Below are positions 24,128 through 32,883 of a stretch of DNA of 64,000 nt, piece after piece. The notes beneath the pieces were generated by a model. That model searched no databases. It was given only the letters and a program-made list of their open reading frames with translations, and was not told the DNA's origin. Source of the stretch: CAADGY01 sp900696665 (lineage in GTDB: Bacteria > Acidobacteriota > Terriglobia > Bryobacterales > Bryobacteraceae); contig JAPSFM010000002.1 in assembly GCA_035063885.1 (NCBI GenBank), positions 62,001-126,000 of the forward strand, given 5' to 3'. The position numbers and the translations under genes are program-made. Positions within the stretch are counted from its first letter, which is position 1, and each line of letters opens with the position of its first letter.

Positions 24128-25078
24128 TTACCTGAACGGACGCTCGGCCCCGGAATTCTTGATGTACGGGCCCGGGCGGCCATCCGGCAGAACGGTGCGG
24201 TTATCCGTTCGTGCCTGCATCAACTGCTCACCCGTCAACTCCCGCGCTCCCCGCAAATCGGCGTTTCGCAAGTCGGCGGTCCAGAGGTTCGCTCCGCCGA
24301 ACCGCGAGCCGGAAAGGCATGCCCCGGAAAACACCGTACCCGACAACTTCGCCTCCCGAAAGTCACAGCCCCGCAAATCAGCGCTGTCAAAGGCGCTCCG
24401 TGTGAGATCCGCTTTGTGGAATCTGGCGTTAGACGCGTCAGCGCGCGTGAAGTCACAGGTGAGCAGATGTGCCATTCCGAAATTCGCCGAAATGAGCACC
24501 GTGCCCGTGAAGCGGCTGAACTGGATGCGCGCATGATAGAGAACGGTGTTCTCCATGTCGGCACCGGAGAAAACCGATTCCGTAATGCGAGCGTGATGAA
24601 ATCCCGCATCCTTCAGCACAGCTCCGCTGAAGTCGGTTTGATCGATCGGCGCCTCCGCCCAGCGTGTTTCAGCCAGCCCAGCCTTTCGAAACAGGCTGTT
24701 TCGAACTGGTGCCTCGGAAAGATTTGCACCGGTGAGCCAGGCAAAATCGAATAGACTTCCGATCAACTCGGCCGCGGTCAGGTCCGCCCTCAAAAGCATT
24801 GCTCTTCTCAGGTCCGCCTGCTCCAGACGGGCGCCGCTCAAATCAGCGCCGCTCAAGTCCGCATCCAGCCACGATGTAAAATCGAGCACCGCTTTCCGCA
24901 GGTTCAATTGACGCAGCTTACAGTCGTTGAAGACCTGGCCCCTCAGATTTGCGCGAACACCATTGGCCTGCTCGCCGAGCCATGCCTCATGGAGTTCTAG
25001 GACCCGTGCCAGCCCAAGAGGCGCAGCCCTGGCCACATTCGTGCCGGGTTGCGAATCGCTCCAGTTCAGTAGTGCCAT
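24128..25078 (-). CDS. Pentapeptide-repeat protein
   Basis: 316 residues made almost wholly of A(D/N)LxX-type five-residue repeats from about residue 40 to 290 (for example ADLSGADLSGARLEQADLRRAMLL), which fold as a right-handed quadrilateral beta helix. Cys or Phe replaces the central Leu in several rungs (GCDFREAKLSGTVFSG). The start is a short helical segment (LARVLELHEAWLGEQANG), and the C-terminus has the common cap LTGEQLMQA. No kinase or membrane part is fused. Known members include gyrase-protecting DNA mimics, but most are uncharacterised, so no function is assigned. It is convergent with the acyltransferase (2-base gap) and 59 bases downstream of leuS. Confidence 0.88.
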   Translation of the reverse strand: MALLNWSDSQPGTNVARAAPLGLARVLELHEAWLGEQANGVRANLRGQVFNDCKLRQLNLRKAVLDFTSWLDADLSGADLSGARLEQADLRRAMLLRADLTAAELIGSLFDFAWLTGANLSEAPVRNSLFRKAGLAETRWAEAPIDQTDFSGAVLKDAGFHHARITESVFSGADMENTVLYHARIQFSRFTGTVLISANFGMAHLLTCDFTRADASNARFHKADLTRSAFDSADLRGCDFREAKLSGTVFSGACLSGSRFGGANLWTADLRNADLRGARELTGEQLMQARTDNRTVLPDGRPGPYIKNSGAERPFR

Positions 25079-25137
25079 GCTTTTACCCTCATCGGCACAA
25101 CTGAACTCCGGCTTTAACCTTAACGCTTCGGTCTTTT

Positions 25138-27594
25138 TTAGCCCCGGACGACCAGATTCACCAGCCTGTCGGGAATCACGATGACCTTCACTACCTGCTT
25201 CCCCTGAAGCAAAGCCTGGATCTTTTCATCGTTCAGGGCGTGCTGCTCCAGAATGGTTTTCTCCATCCCAAAGGGAACCATCATCTTGCCCCGCATCTTT
25301 CCGTTGACCTGGATTACAATCTCCGCCTCTTCCTCCCGCGCCAGTTCCGGATCATACTCCGGCCAGGGCTGCTTGAACACCGGGCCGGACCGGCCAAGCT
25401 CTTCCCACATCTCCTCGGCCAGGTAAGGTGCGAAGGGCGCCAGCAATAGCACCAGTTTTTCCAGCACCTCCGCCAGGACCGGACCGGACAACTCGTTCTC
25501 AGCGGCGTAGATTTCATTGACCAGCTCCATAAAAGCCGCCACCGAGGTGTTGAAATGCCAGCGGCTCTCAAAATCGCCGGTGATTTTTCTAACGGTCTGG
25601 TGCAGCTTGCGCCGGACTCGCCGGCCGGCCTTTTCATTCCGTATCTCCGCCGTGCGCGATCGTTCCACGTTCCTGGTCACAAAGCGGTATACGCGCCCCA
25701 GAAACCGGTAGGCCCCCTCCGCGCCGGCATCGGTCCAGTCCATATCCCTTTCGGGAGGCGCGGCGAAAAGCTCGAACACACGTCCGGTGTCGGCGCCGAA
25801 GCGCCTTATCATCTCATCGGCACTGACGACATTACCCTTCGACTTCGACATCTTCGCACCGTCGCGAATCACCATCCCCTGCGTAAAGAGCCGGGCAGCC
25901 GGTTCATCGTTTTGTACCAGTCCAAGATCCCGCATCATCTTCGTCCAAAACCGGGAATAGATCAAATGCAGGATGGCGTGTTCAACACCGCCGATATACT
26001 GGTCAATCGGGAACCAGTAGGCGATCTTGGCTGGATCGAAGGGGGCTTTGGAGTTCATCGGATCACAGTAACGGTAGAAGTACCACGACGAATCGATGAA
26101 CGTATCCATCGTGTCGGTTTCACGGCGAGCCTCGCCGCCACACTTTGGACAGGACGTTGTGAAGAACTCCGGAACGTTTTCGAGTGGCGATTTCCCCTTG
26201 CCGGTGATCTCCGCATTCAGCGGCAACACGACTGGAAGATCTTCCTCGGCGACAGGCACGATTCCACACTGGCTGCAATGAATCACTGGAATCGGCGTCC
26301 CCCAATACCGCTGGCGGGAGATCCCCCAGTCTTTGATCCTGTAGGTCACCGCGCTTTTGCCGAAATTCTCGCGTTCGGCCTTTTCGGTCATGCGCGCCCG
26401 TGCTTCGGCGCTCGGCAGGCCGGAGAACTCACCGGAATTCTCCGTGATGCCATCTTCTGTGAAGGCCCCTTGCATGGTGGCGGTATCCGCCAACTCCCCA
26501 TCCACCGGACGAATGACCGGACGCACGGGTATGCCAAACTGCCTGCAAAACTCGAAATCGCGCTCATCGTGGGCGGGAACCGCCATAATCGCGCCCGTGC
26601 CGTAGCCCATCAATACAAAATTGCCGATCCAGACTGGAACTTTCTCGCCGCTGTACGGGTTGATGGCATACGATCCGGTAAAGAGCCCCTCCTTGTCCAG
26701 GTCAGACGGGTCTTTTTGCGCGCGCCGGTCGATCATTTCCTTTACGCGCTGCCGCATTTCCCCGCTCACCAGCCGCTTTACGGCCGGATGCTCCGGGGCC
26801 AGAATGACGCAGGTCGCCCCGTAGATCGTATCGACCCGCGTCGTAAAGACGCGTATAGGCTCGTTCGTGGTCTCCAGTCGAAAGTCCGCTTCCGTTCCCT
26901 CCGACCTCCCAATCCAGTTCCGCTGCATGGAAAGCACGCGGTCCGGCCAGCCACCTTCGAGCTGATCCATGTCGCGCAGTAACTCGTCGGCATAGACAGT
27001 GATACGCAGAAACCACTGTTCCAACTCGCGCTGCTCGACAGCCGTGCTCTCATGGCGCCAGCAGCAACCGTCCACCACCTGCTCATTTGCCAGCACCGTA
27101 CCGCAGTCGGGGCACCAGTTTACGAGCGCTTTGCGGCGGTAGGCGAGCCCGCCCTCCAGCATTTTGAGGAAGAACCACTGGTTCCAGCGGTAGTACTCCG
27201 GCTCACACGTCGAGACTTCGCGGTTCCAGTCGTAGCTGAAACCCATGCGCCGGTGCTGCGCTTTCATCTGCTCGATGTTCGACAACGTCCACTCGCGCGG
27301 GTGGCGCCGGTTCGCGATCGCCGCATTCTCCGCCGGCAGTCCGAAAGCGTCCCATCCCATGGGGTGCAGAACGTTGAAGCCGCGCATCCATTTGTAGCGG
27401 GCCAGGGCGTCACCGATGGCATAATTGCGAATGTGACCGATGTGCAGTGTTCCGCTGGGATAAGGCAGCATCTCGAGGACGTAGTATTTGGGCCGGGATG
27501 AACTTTCCTCCGGCGCGAACAGGTCTGGCGTATTCCGCCAGCGTTCGCTCCACTTCATTTCGATGGCGTTGTGGTCGTACGGCTTTTCCGGCAT
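25138..27594 (-). CDS. leuS: Leucyl-tRNA synthetase
   Basis: 818 residues, class Ia. The HIGH motif lies in PYPSGTLHIGHIRNY (about 45-59) and KMSKS in GAKMSKSKGNVVSADE. The editing CP1 domain contains TTRVDTIYGATCVILAPEHP (the conserved T-rich peptide) and GTGAIMAVPAHDERD with the editing Asp. Two zinc-knuckle-like pairs are visible (CPDCGTVLANEQVVDGC and CPKCGGEARRE). It ends with the C-terminal domain for tRNA binding (VIQVNGKMRGKM). Its first 40 bases overlap the 3' end of the endonuclease IV gene on the same strand, so the two are likely co-transcribed. Confidence 0.97.
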   Translation of the reverse strand: MPEKPYDHNAIEMKWSERWRNTPDLFAPEESSSRPKYYVLEMLPYPSGTLHIGHIRNYAIGDALARYKWMRGFNVLHPMGWDAFGLPAENAAIANRRHPREWTLSNIEQMKAQHRRMGFSYDWNREVSTCEPEYYRWNQWFFLKMLEGGLAYRRKALVNWCPDCGTVLANEQVVDGCCWRHESTAVEQRELEQWFLRITVYADELLRDMDQLEGGWPDRVLSMQRNWIGRSEGTEADFRLETTNEPIRVFTTRVDTIYGATCVILAPEHPAVKRLVSGEMRQRVKEMIDRRAQKDPSDLDKEGLFTGSYAINPYSGEKVPVWIGNFVLMGYGTGAIMAVPAHDERDFEFCRQFGIPVRPVIRPVDGELADTATMQGAFTEDGITENSGEFSGLPSAEARARMTEKAERENFGKSAVTYRIKDWGISRQRYWGTPIPVIHCSQCGIVPVAEEDLPVVLPLNAEITGKGKSPLENVPEFFTTSCPKCGGEARRETDTMDTFIDSSWYFYRYCDPMNSKAPFDPAKIAYWFPIDQYIGGVEHAILHLIYSRFWTKMMRDLGLVQNDEPAARLFTQGMVIRDGAKMSKSKGNVVSADEMIRRFGADTGRVFELFAAPPERDMDWTDAGAEGAYRFLGRVYRFVTRNVERSRTAEIRNEKAGRRVRRKLHQTVRKITGDFESRWHFNTSVAAFMELVNEIYAAENELSGPVLAEVLEKLVLLLAPFAPYLAEEMWEELGRSGPVFKQPWPEYDPELAREEEAEIVIQVNGKMRGKMMVPFGMEKTILEQHALNDEKIQALLQGKQVVKVIVIPDRLVNLVVRG

Positions 27595-28433
27595 AGCTTC
27601 TTCAGTGTCTGAACGTTTCTGAGGTCGTCGCCTTCCTGGTCGATCGGTGTTTCCAGGATAAAGGGCTTCTTTGAAAGCTTGGGATGATTCAGGATACGGC
27701 GAAAGCCTTCAAGACCAATATAGCCTTCACCTATGTGAGCGTGCCGGTCAACATGGGAACCTAGCGGGGTCTTGGAGTCATTAGAATGGATCACCTTCAC
27801 GTTCACCAGTCCCAGTTCGGATTCGAGCTTTTGCAGCGTAGAACGCAAACCGGACGGGGTTGATACATCGTAGCCCGCCGCCAGGCAGTGGCAGGTATCG
27901 ATGCAATATCCGATTTCGAAGTCGAGTTGAGTACTCGCCAGATCCCGAATCGCCCGGAGTTCTTCAAAGCGGTATCCGATCTGCGCTCCGCATCCTGCCG
28001 TATTCTCGAGCAGGAGTGTCAGGTTCCCGGGCTCAAGACCGGCAGCCGCTTCGCCCAATCCGCGAACCAGGTTCACGATGCCTTCTTCCAGCGACTGTCC
28101 TTTGTAGTTGCCCGGATGTGCCACCAGGTATTCCGCGCCGATCGCTATCGCCCTCTCCATCTCGCCCCGGAACGCCGCGATCGACTTGCGGCGGATCAGC
28201 CGATCGGCCGAAGCCAGGTTGATCAGGTAGTTGTCATGGATGACAAGCGGTGTCAAATCGTGCCGTTCCCGTAGTTCCCTCATCCTTCGAATGGCTGAAG
28301 GATCGGGCATACCGGCTCTCCACATGCGCGGGCTTGCGGAGAAAATCTGGAACGTGTTCGCGCCTAACTCCTGCGCTCTCGCCGCCGCTTTGTCCAGTGA
28401 GCCGCCGATAGACGTGTGAATTCCGATTCGCAA
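27555..28433 (-). CDS. nfo: Endonuclease IV (AP endonuclease)
   Basis: About 292 residues from TTG 28433, placed there because the fold starts at LRIGIHTSIGGSLDKAAARA; the frame is open to 28538, but that 35-residue extension is not family-like. The trinuclear-zinc TIM-barrel signatures are VAHPGNYKG, LLLENTAGCGAQIG, GYCIDTCHCLAAGYD, KVIHSNDSKTPLGSHVDRHAHIGEGYIG and ILETPID, with all expected His/Asp/Glu ligands present. It incises abasic sites during base-excision repair. Its 3' end runs 40 bases into leuS. A TTG start with no obvious SD suggests modest translation. Confidence 0.93.
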   Translation of the reverse strand: MRIGIHTSIGGSLDKAAARAQELGANTFQIFSASPRMWRAGMPDPSAIRRMRELRERHDLTPLVIHDNYLINLASADRLIRRKSIAAFRGEMERAIAIGAEYLVAHPGNYKGQSLEEGIVNLVRGLGEAAAGLEPGNLTLLLENTAGCGAQIGYRFEELRAIRDLASTQLDFEIGYCIDTCHCLAAGYDVSTPSGLRSTLQKLESELGLVNVKVIHSNDSKTPLGSHVDRHAHIGEGYIGLEGFRRILNHPKLSKKPFILETPIDQEGDDLRNVQTLKKLCRKSRTTTTPSK

Positions 28434-28614
28434 GATGGAACTGTCAGGATAGCACCGGCCCGCTACTGGCTTAGAAGAAGCTGGCCGCAGCGGCACATGC
28501 AGTTGTGATTTTCGCGTGCCGATCGTTCTTGTTTGCACGGCGACGGGTTGGGCAGCCGCAACGGCAGGCCGGTTCGCTTCGATGGGCGTATTGCGAATGT
28601 TCCACGCATGAGAT

Positions 28615-29433
28615 CTAAAACACTGGGCTGCCGGTCACCCTCTCCAAGACCTGCACAACCTCCCGAAGGGGGCAACGAGGCATACGGAAATCATCCGTCA
28701 CCGCCGCTTCCAGTTCCGCGTAGCTGGTGAGCCGCCGGTCTTCTCTCTCCTTTCCCCTGAAGTAGATGAGCGTGTTATTGCGCAACTCGACGGTGTAGTC
28801 CTCGAAAAAGCGGGTGATGCGTAAGGAACTCATGAATTTCCTGCCGCGTTGGAAGGAATCGAGAATGACCGGCCGGAAAAATTCGAGAGAGCGCGGTGGT
28901 CCATGAACGAGATAGCCGTGGGCTCGCTCATTGTTGGAAAATACCGTCATCTCGTAGGCCCCATCGCACGCGCTCCGGTCGAACAGATACCGGTGATTGC
29001 CGTGATGAATTTCAAGCGGCACCCGGTCGAGGCGCATGGGACGATAGAAGGGTGCGGCATAGCCGGCGTCCACGTGATACTCCACTCCTTCGAGCCGGAC
29101 ACGCACCGACGTATGGAGATTGGGAACGTCCATATCCGCTCCCAGCAGGTCCGCCTCATAGCCCAGGGCTCTCAGCAGTTCCGCAAGAAACGGATTACTG
29201 GAGTAACAGGTCCCGCCCAGGTCGTGATGCTCAATACCGTCGAGAAACTCGGAAAGTGTGTTGATGCGTCCCGCTCCTTCCCTTCCAAACAGTAGCAGTT
29301 TGGATATGTTCTCGAATGGTACACGGCATAAGTGCCGGCGCACGATTTCGCCGAGATCCCGTATTCCCGATGGGATTCCCTCGATCCCGAGGAGCCGTAA
29401 ATAGCGGCGATGAAGCGGTCCGATCTTCGTCAT
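28615..29433 (-). CDS. Arylamine N-acetyltransferase
   Basis: 272 residues from ATG 29433, where the family's N-terminus begins (HRRYLRLLGIEG); the longer frame adds unrelated residues. The catalytic triad is intact: C76 in GGTCYSSN, H107 in NLHTSVRV and D122 in HVDAGYAAP. VPFENISKLLLFGREG is the usual N-terminal helix-loop. NATs transfer acetyl from acetyl-CoA to aromatic amines or hydrazines, and some act in polyketide or lipid metabolism. It sits 11 bases downstream of a small membrane-protein gene, probably in the same transcript. Confidence 0.92.
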   Translation of the reverse strand: MTKIGPLHRRYLRLLGIEGIPSGIRDLGEIVRRHLCRVPFENISKLLLFGREGAGRINTLSEFLDGIEHHDLGGTCYSSNPFLAELLRALGYEADLLGADMDVPNLHTSVRVRLEGVEYHVDAGYAAPFYRPMRLDRVPLEIHHGNHRYLFDRSACDGAYEMTVFSNNERAHGYLVHGPPRSLEFFRPVILDSFQRGRKFMSSLRITRFFEDYTVELRNNTLIYFRGKEREDRRLTSYAELEAAVTDDFRMPRCPLREVVQVLERVTGSPVF

Positions 29434-29444
29434 GCCAGCGTATC

Positions 29445-29666
29445 TCAGGATTTCGGTGCGGCGTTCGCTTTCAGCTGCATCCAGCCAAGCACCATAAAGC
29501 CGGCTGCGATGCCGGCTCGCAGCAACACGATCCACGCTCGTTCTCCCTGCAGCCAGCGGTTGAGTCCCAGCAGAAGGAAGCCCAGTCCGATGAAGATATA
29601 CCACCACCCAAACCAGCGTCCACGCCGCCTGCGCTCTTCCGGCGTCTTACCCCACAGATCCGGCAT
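29445..29666 (-). CDS. Small two-helix membrane protein
   Basis: 73 residues. An N-terminal charged segment (KTPEERRRRGR) is followed by two hydrophobic helices at about 19-36 (FGWWYIFIGLGFLLLG) and 47-64 (VLLRAGIAAGFMVLGW), with a short basic tail. It is conserved-looking in composition, but I know of no assigned function. It is upstream of, and probably co-transcribed with, the arylamine N-acetyltransferase gene. Confidence 0.6.
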   Translation of the reverse strand: MPDLWGKTPEERRRRGRWFGWWYIFIGLGFLLLGLNRWLQGERAWIVLLRAGIAAGFMVLGWMQLKANAAPKS

Positions 29667-29730
29667 GCTTCTTTCAAATTACCACTGTCTTTTTATGCCG
29701 CATTTGCAGGCAAATACGCCACATACCGGC

Positions 29731-29760
29731 TTGCTTGCGGGACTCGTGCCATGCGACAAT
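29731..29760 (+). promoter_or_regulatory. Candidate promoter of the cold-shock gene
   Basis: TTGCTT (29731-29736) and GACAAT (29755-29760) are separated by 18 bases and would give a leader of about 125 nt before the GTG start, in keeping with the long structured leaders of cspA-type mRNAs. The match is moderate. Confidence 0.3.
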
Positions 29761-29891
29761 GATCCTCGAAAGTTTTAAGGAGTGTCACATCCGCCGGCGG
29801 AGTTCCAGGTGAGGTTAGCTGGAAGTTCAGCAGCACGAGAGTGGTATGTCGTGGGTTGGTGCAGGACGCTCGAATCAGGGAGATACAAGTA

Positions 29892-30095
29892 GTGAAAGAA
29901 AAAGGTGTCGTGAAATGGTTTAACGCCGCAAAGGGCTATGGATTTATCCAGCGGTCAAGCGGCGAGGATGTGTTCGTACATTACACAGCGATCCAGATGA
30001 ACGGCTATCGTACGCTGGATGAAGGTACGGAGGTGGAGTTCGAAGTCAAGAGCGGCCCCAAGGGCTTGCAGGCTGAGAACGTTTCGCGAGCTTAA
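29892..30095 (+). CDS. Cold-shock protein (CspA family)
   Basis: 67 residues from GTG 29892 (AGGGAG at 29877-29882 as SD), the normal length for a single cold-shock domain; the frame extends upstream without family similarity. RNP1 reads KGYGFIQR and RNP2 VFVHYTAI, preceded by GVVKWFNAA. It binds single-stranded RNA/DNA and melts RNA structure. A strong terminator follows at 30121-30154, so it is a monocistronic unit with a leader of more than 100 bases. Confidence 0.95.
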   Translation: MKEKGVVKWFNAAKGYGFIQRSSGEDVFVHYTAIQMNGYRTLDEGTEVEFEVKSGPKGLQAENVSRA

Positions 30096-30120
30096 TACCC
30101 ATTTCCAACACGATTTTCCT

Positions 30121-30154
30121 AAAGGCCGTCCACGCCGACGGCCTTTTCCTTTTT
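30121..30154 (+). terminator. Rho-independent terminator of the cold-shock gene
   Basis: AAAGGCCGTC (30121-30130) pairs perfectly with GACGGCCTTT (30137-30146) around a 6-base loop. TTCCTTTTT follows. It is the clearest intrinsic terminator in the window. Confidence 0.88.
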
Positions 30155-30278
30155 GGGATTCCTTTACCATTCAGCCGGCTTGTGTTGCCTGAGCCACGAG
30201 ATTCCCGAACCCGGAGCCTGCAATCCGGCAGAATTTGCAATTTCTCTGATCTCGAGGCAAGGCTGATGGACATTGCCG

Positions 30279-30566
30279 TCAGCGGTCTGTGTGCCCCAGG
30301 TCACGGCCGGGCGCGACACGGTCGCGGACCAGCCGCTTGAGTTCCTTGATCTCCGGGAAACATCCCTGCGCGTTTCGCGACCAGGCAGTCTCCCCTCCAA
30401 TCCGGATTTCGAAAATACCGCCTGAACCGGGGATCATAGTGACACCACCGATTTCCTGTTCGAACGTCTGCAGCAGTTCCTGCGCCATCCAGGCCGCACG
30501 CAAAAGCCAGCGGCACTGCGTGCAATATTCGATTTCAATACGTGGCGAACCCCTCGCTCCTGTCAT
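30279..30566 (-). CDS. SelW/Rdx-family selenoprotein-like protein (Cys form)
   Basis: 95 residues from ATG 30566. The thioredoxin-like Rdx domain carries C15-x-x-C18 in IEIEYCTQCRWLLRAAWMAQELL and the later GSGGIFEIRIGGETAWSR, FPEIKELKRLVRD pattern of the SelT/SelW/SelH family. In vertebrate SelW the second position is selenocysteine; here both are Cys, so no SECIS element is needed. It is presumed to be a cytoplasmic thiol oxidoreductase of unknown partner. It starts 55 bases from the divergent fumC start and lies opposite the cold-shock unit. Confidence 0.87.
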   Translation of the reverse strand: MTGARGSPRIEIEYCTQCRWLLRAAWMAQELLQTFEQEIGGVTMIPGSGGIFEIRIGGETAWSRNAQGCFPEIKELKRLVRDRVAPGRDLGHTDR

Positions 30567-30621
30567 ATGTCCCAGGATAAAGAGGGATGAACACAGAATC
30601 ACCCGCAGCTATCATCGGTAC

Positions 30622-31983
30622 ATGGGGCAATCCTTCCGCGTTGAACACGACACGATGGGCGAAATGCGAGTCCCGGGACATGCGCTGTATGGCGCGCAGA
30701 CGCAACGTGCCGTCGAGAACTTCCCGATCAGCCGCCTCCGTTTCACACGGCCGTTCATTCGCGCACTGGGGCTCATCAAATCCGCCGCTGCGCGTGTAAA
30801 TGGAGAACTGGGCGAGATCCCCGGAGAGGTAGCAGCCCGCATAGCCTCCGCCGCGGACCGCGTCGCCGCCGGTGAGTTCGATGCGGAATTTGTGATCGAT
30901 ATTTTCCAGACCGGCAGCGGAACATCCACCAACATGAATGCGAACGAGGTGATCGCCCGGCTTGCGTCCGCGCATCCGAATGATCACGTCAATCGCGGCC
31001 AATCGAGCAACGATGTTATCCCCACGGCCATACACGTTGCAGCCGCCGAGCTGGTTCATAAACAACTCCTTCCCTCCCTAGGCCGCCTCCATAAACAACT
31101 TGCGGCAAAATCGGTTGAATTTGGCGACGTGCTGAAAATCGGGCGTACACACTTGCAGGACGCGGTGCCTATGCGGATGGGACAGGAATTCAGCGGGTAT
31201 GCGCGCCAGGTGGAGTTGTCCATCGAACGGATTGCGGCGGCGGCCGCGGGGGTACACGAACTCGCGCTCGGCGGCACGGCGGTGGGGACGGGCCTCAATG
31301 CGCATCCCAAGTTTGCGCCGGCCGTGATTCAAATTCTGGCCGTGGCCACAGGTGTTCCGTTCCGCAAAGCCGCGAACCATTTCGAAGCGCAGGCGTCCAA
31401 GGATGCCGTGGCATTTCTCAGTTCCGCTTTGAAGACAACCGCGGTAGCGCTAACGAAGATTGCGAACGATATTCGCTGGCTCGGCTCCGGGCCGCGCTGC
31501 GGGCTGGGTGAATTGCGCCTGCCGGCCGTGCAGCCCGGCTCCAGCATTATGCCCGGCAAGGTGAACCCCGTTATCGCCGAGAGTCTGCTCATGGTCTGTG
31601 CGCAGGTGGTGGGCCACGATGCGGCCGTTACGTGGTCCTGCGCCGCGGGCAACTTCGAGTTGAATGTGATGATGCCAGTGATTGCTTATGATTTGCTCGA
31701 ATCCATCGAACTGCTGGCGAATGCGAGCCGCAATTTCGCTGACCGGTGCATTGCCGGATTGGAAGTAGACCGCGAACGAACAGCGGCCTTTATCGAACAG
31801 TCACTGGCCATGGGAACGGCGCTGGCGGTTGAGATGGGGTATGAACGAGCCGCCGAACTCGTAAAGGAAGCATACAGAACGGGGCGTACAGTTCGTGAAG
31901 TTGCTGTGGAAAAAAGCGGCCTCCCGGCGGAACGGCTTCAGACCCTGCTCGATCCGGAACGGCAGGCCGGCAGTGCGGCTTGA
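30622..31983 (+). CDS. fumC: Fumarate hydratase, class II
   Basis: About 453 residues from ATG 30622 (ATG 30655 is a possible later start); the longer upstream frame is not family-like. The superfamily signature GSSIMPGKVNP is present, with the catalytic Ser loop. Family stretches include EHDTMGEMRVPGHALYGAQTQRAVENF, TGSGTSTNMNANEV, GRTHLQDAVPMRMGQEFSGYA and LALGGTAVGTGLN. It is an iron-independent homotetramer converting fumarate to malate in the TCA cycle. Monocistronic; the next gene is convergent, 12 bases away. Confidence 0.95.
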   Translation: MGQSFRVEHDTMGEMRVPGHALYGAQTQRAVENFPISRLRFTRPFIRALGLIKSAAARVNGELGEIPGEVAARIASAADRVAAGEFDAEFVIDIFQTGSGTSTNMNANEVIARLASAHPNDHVNRGQSSNDVIPTAIHVAAAELVHKQLLPSLGRLHKQLAAKSVEFGDVLKIGRTHLQDAVPMRMGQEFSGYARQVELSIERIAAAAAGVHELALGGTAVGTGLNAHPKFAPAVIQILAVATGVPFRKAANHFEAQASKDAVAFLSSALKTTAVALTKIANDIRWLGSGPRCGLGELRLPAVQPGSSIMPGKVNPVIAESLLMVCAQVVGHDAAVTWSCAAGNFELNVMMPVIAYDLLESIELLANASRNFADRCIAGLEVDRERTAAFIEQSLAMGTALAVEMGYERAAELVKEAYRTGRTVREVAVEKSGLPAERLQTLLDPERQAGSAA

Positions 31984-31994
31984 GCCGCGAACGA

Positions 31995-32777
31995 TCAGTG
32001 GAACAGACCCAGAAACCACTCGATAAACCCGTTGCGGTTTTTGAGCGTTTCTTTTTCGAATCCTGAACTGCGCGCTTTTTCCAGATGCTCGGCCGCAACC
32101 TCTTTCATGCCTGCCCGCTCGTAGGCGCTGTACAGGCAAAAATCGAACTCGGGCGTACGCTCTACCGATGCGATGAGCATTAACTCTTCCATGTCGTAGC
32201 CCACTCGCTTCTCAATGCCGGGTTCAAGCTGAATCGCGGTCGTGAACGCGGCAATTGCATCCTGATATCTCTCCCTGGCAAACAGCGCGGCCGCCAGGTT
32301 CCATTGCACTACCGGCGATTTCGCGGCCAGGCTTAGAGCAGTCTCAAACCGCTTTTCGGCGCTACGTGAATTGCGGTTATCCAGTTCCAGAACTCCCAGG
32401 TTATTGATCGCAGCCGCATAGCGGCCGTCCCATTCGAGCGCGTTCCGATAGCTTTCTTTCGCCTGGTCCCGCTGCCCGGACTGCTGATAGGCAATCCCCA
32501 GCTTTGTCAGCACCAGGGGCAGGCGTCCGGTTTCACCGGTGTAAATGTCGATGGCTTCCCGATAGCGTTTCCGCGCCATCATAATGTCGCCGAGTTGCCG
32601 TTGCGTCAGGGCTGGCACCGGCTTCGGGGCGGGCTCAGTTGCCTTCAATCCCTCCGCTTTGGAGCGGTAAATAACATCCTTCTCCGCCGCAGGCTCCGGT
32701 ACGGTCTGCCGCTGGGCCTGCTCCGCCGCCATCGAAGCGCCGGCGAGTAGGCCCACCGCCCACAACATCGTAATCAT
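31995..32777 (-). CDS. Secreted TPR-repeat protein
   Basis: 260 residues from ATG 32777, where a signal peptide starts (MITMLWAVGLLAGASMA). Four to five tetratricopeptide units lie at about residues 60-235, for example YREAIDIYTGETGRLPLVLTKLGIAYQQSG, AKESYRNALEWDGRYAAAINNLGVLEL and YQDAIAAFTTAIQLEPG. TPR arrays are protein-protein scaffolds, so this is probably a periplasmic adaptor. No enzymatic domain. It is divergent from the M16 peptidase operon (start to start 107 bases), which makes a functional link plausible but unproven. Confidence 0.82.
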   Translation of the reverse strand: MITMLWAVGLLAGASMAAEQAQRQTVPEPAAEKDVIYRSKAEGLKATEPAPKPVPALTQRQLGDIMMARKRYREAIDIYTGETGRLPLVLTKLGIAYQQSGQRDQAKESYRNALEWDGRYAAAINNLGVLELDNRNSRSAEKRFETALSLAAKSPVVQWNLAAALFARERYQDAIAAFTTAIQLEPGIEKRVGYDMEELMLIASVERTPEFDFCLYSAYERAGMKEVAAEHLEKARSSGFEKETLKNRNGFIEWFLGLFH

Positions 32778-32883
32778 GGCGTTTGACTTCCTAACACCAT
32801 TAGACAACAGCCAAACTCTCCATGGCGTCCCTCAAATCCTGGGAGATAATGGTTCTGTTTGCTTCAGTTCTGGAGAAAACTGC

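Noticed and set aside
23354..24754. Plus-strand open frame (466 codons) across the acyltransferase end and the pentapeptide gene
   Set aside because: It is out of frame with one real gene and antisense to the other. Its apparent repeats are the mirror of the pentapeptide repeats.
25555..26982. Long plus-strand open frame (475 codons) opposite leuS
   Set aside because: It is antisense to LeuRS codons with all family motifs on the minus strand. The product is Arg/Pro/His-rich with no domain, typical of shadow frames in GC-rich DNA.
28434..28614. Small minus-strand frame between nfo and the N-acetyltransferase gene (28463-28675)
   Set aside because: No SD, low-complexity basic product overlapping the N-acetyltransferase 3' end; treated as non-coding spacer.
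29863..29875. CAGGACGCT in the cold-shock leader resembling the right block of the MFS/RND leader repeat
   Set aside because: Only about nine bases match and the other two blocks are absent, so chance similarity is likely.
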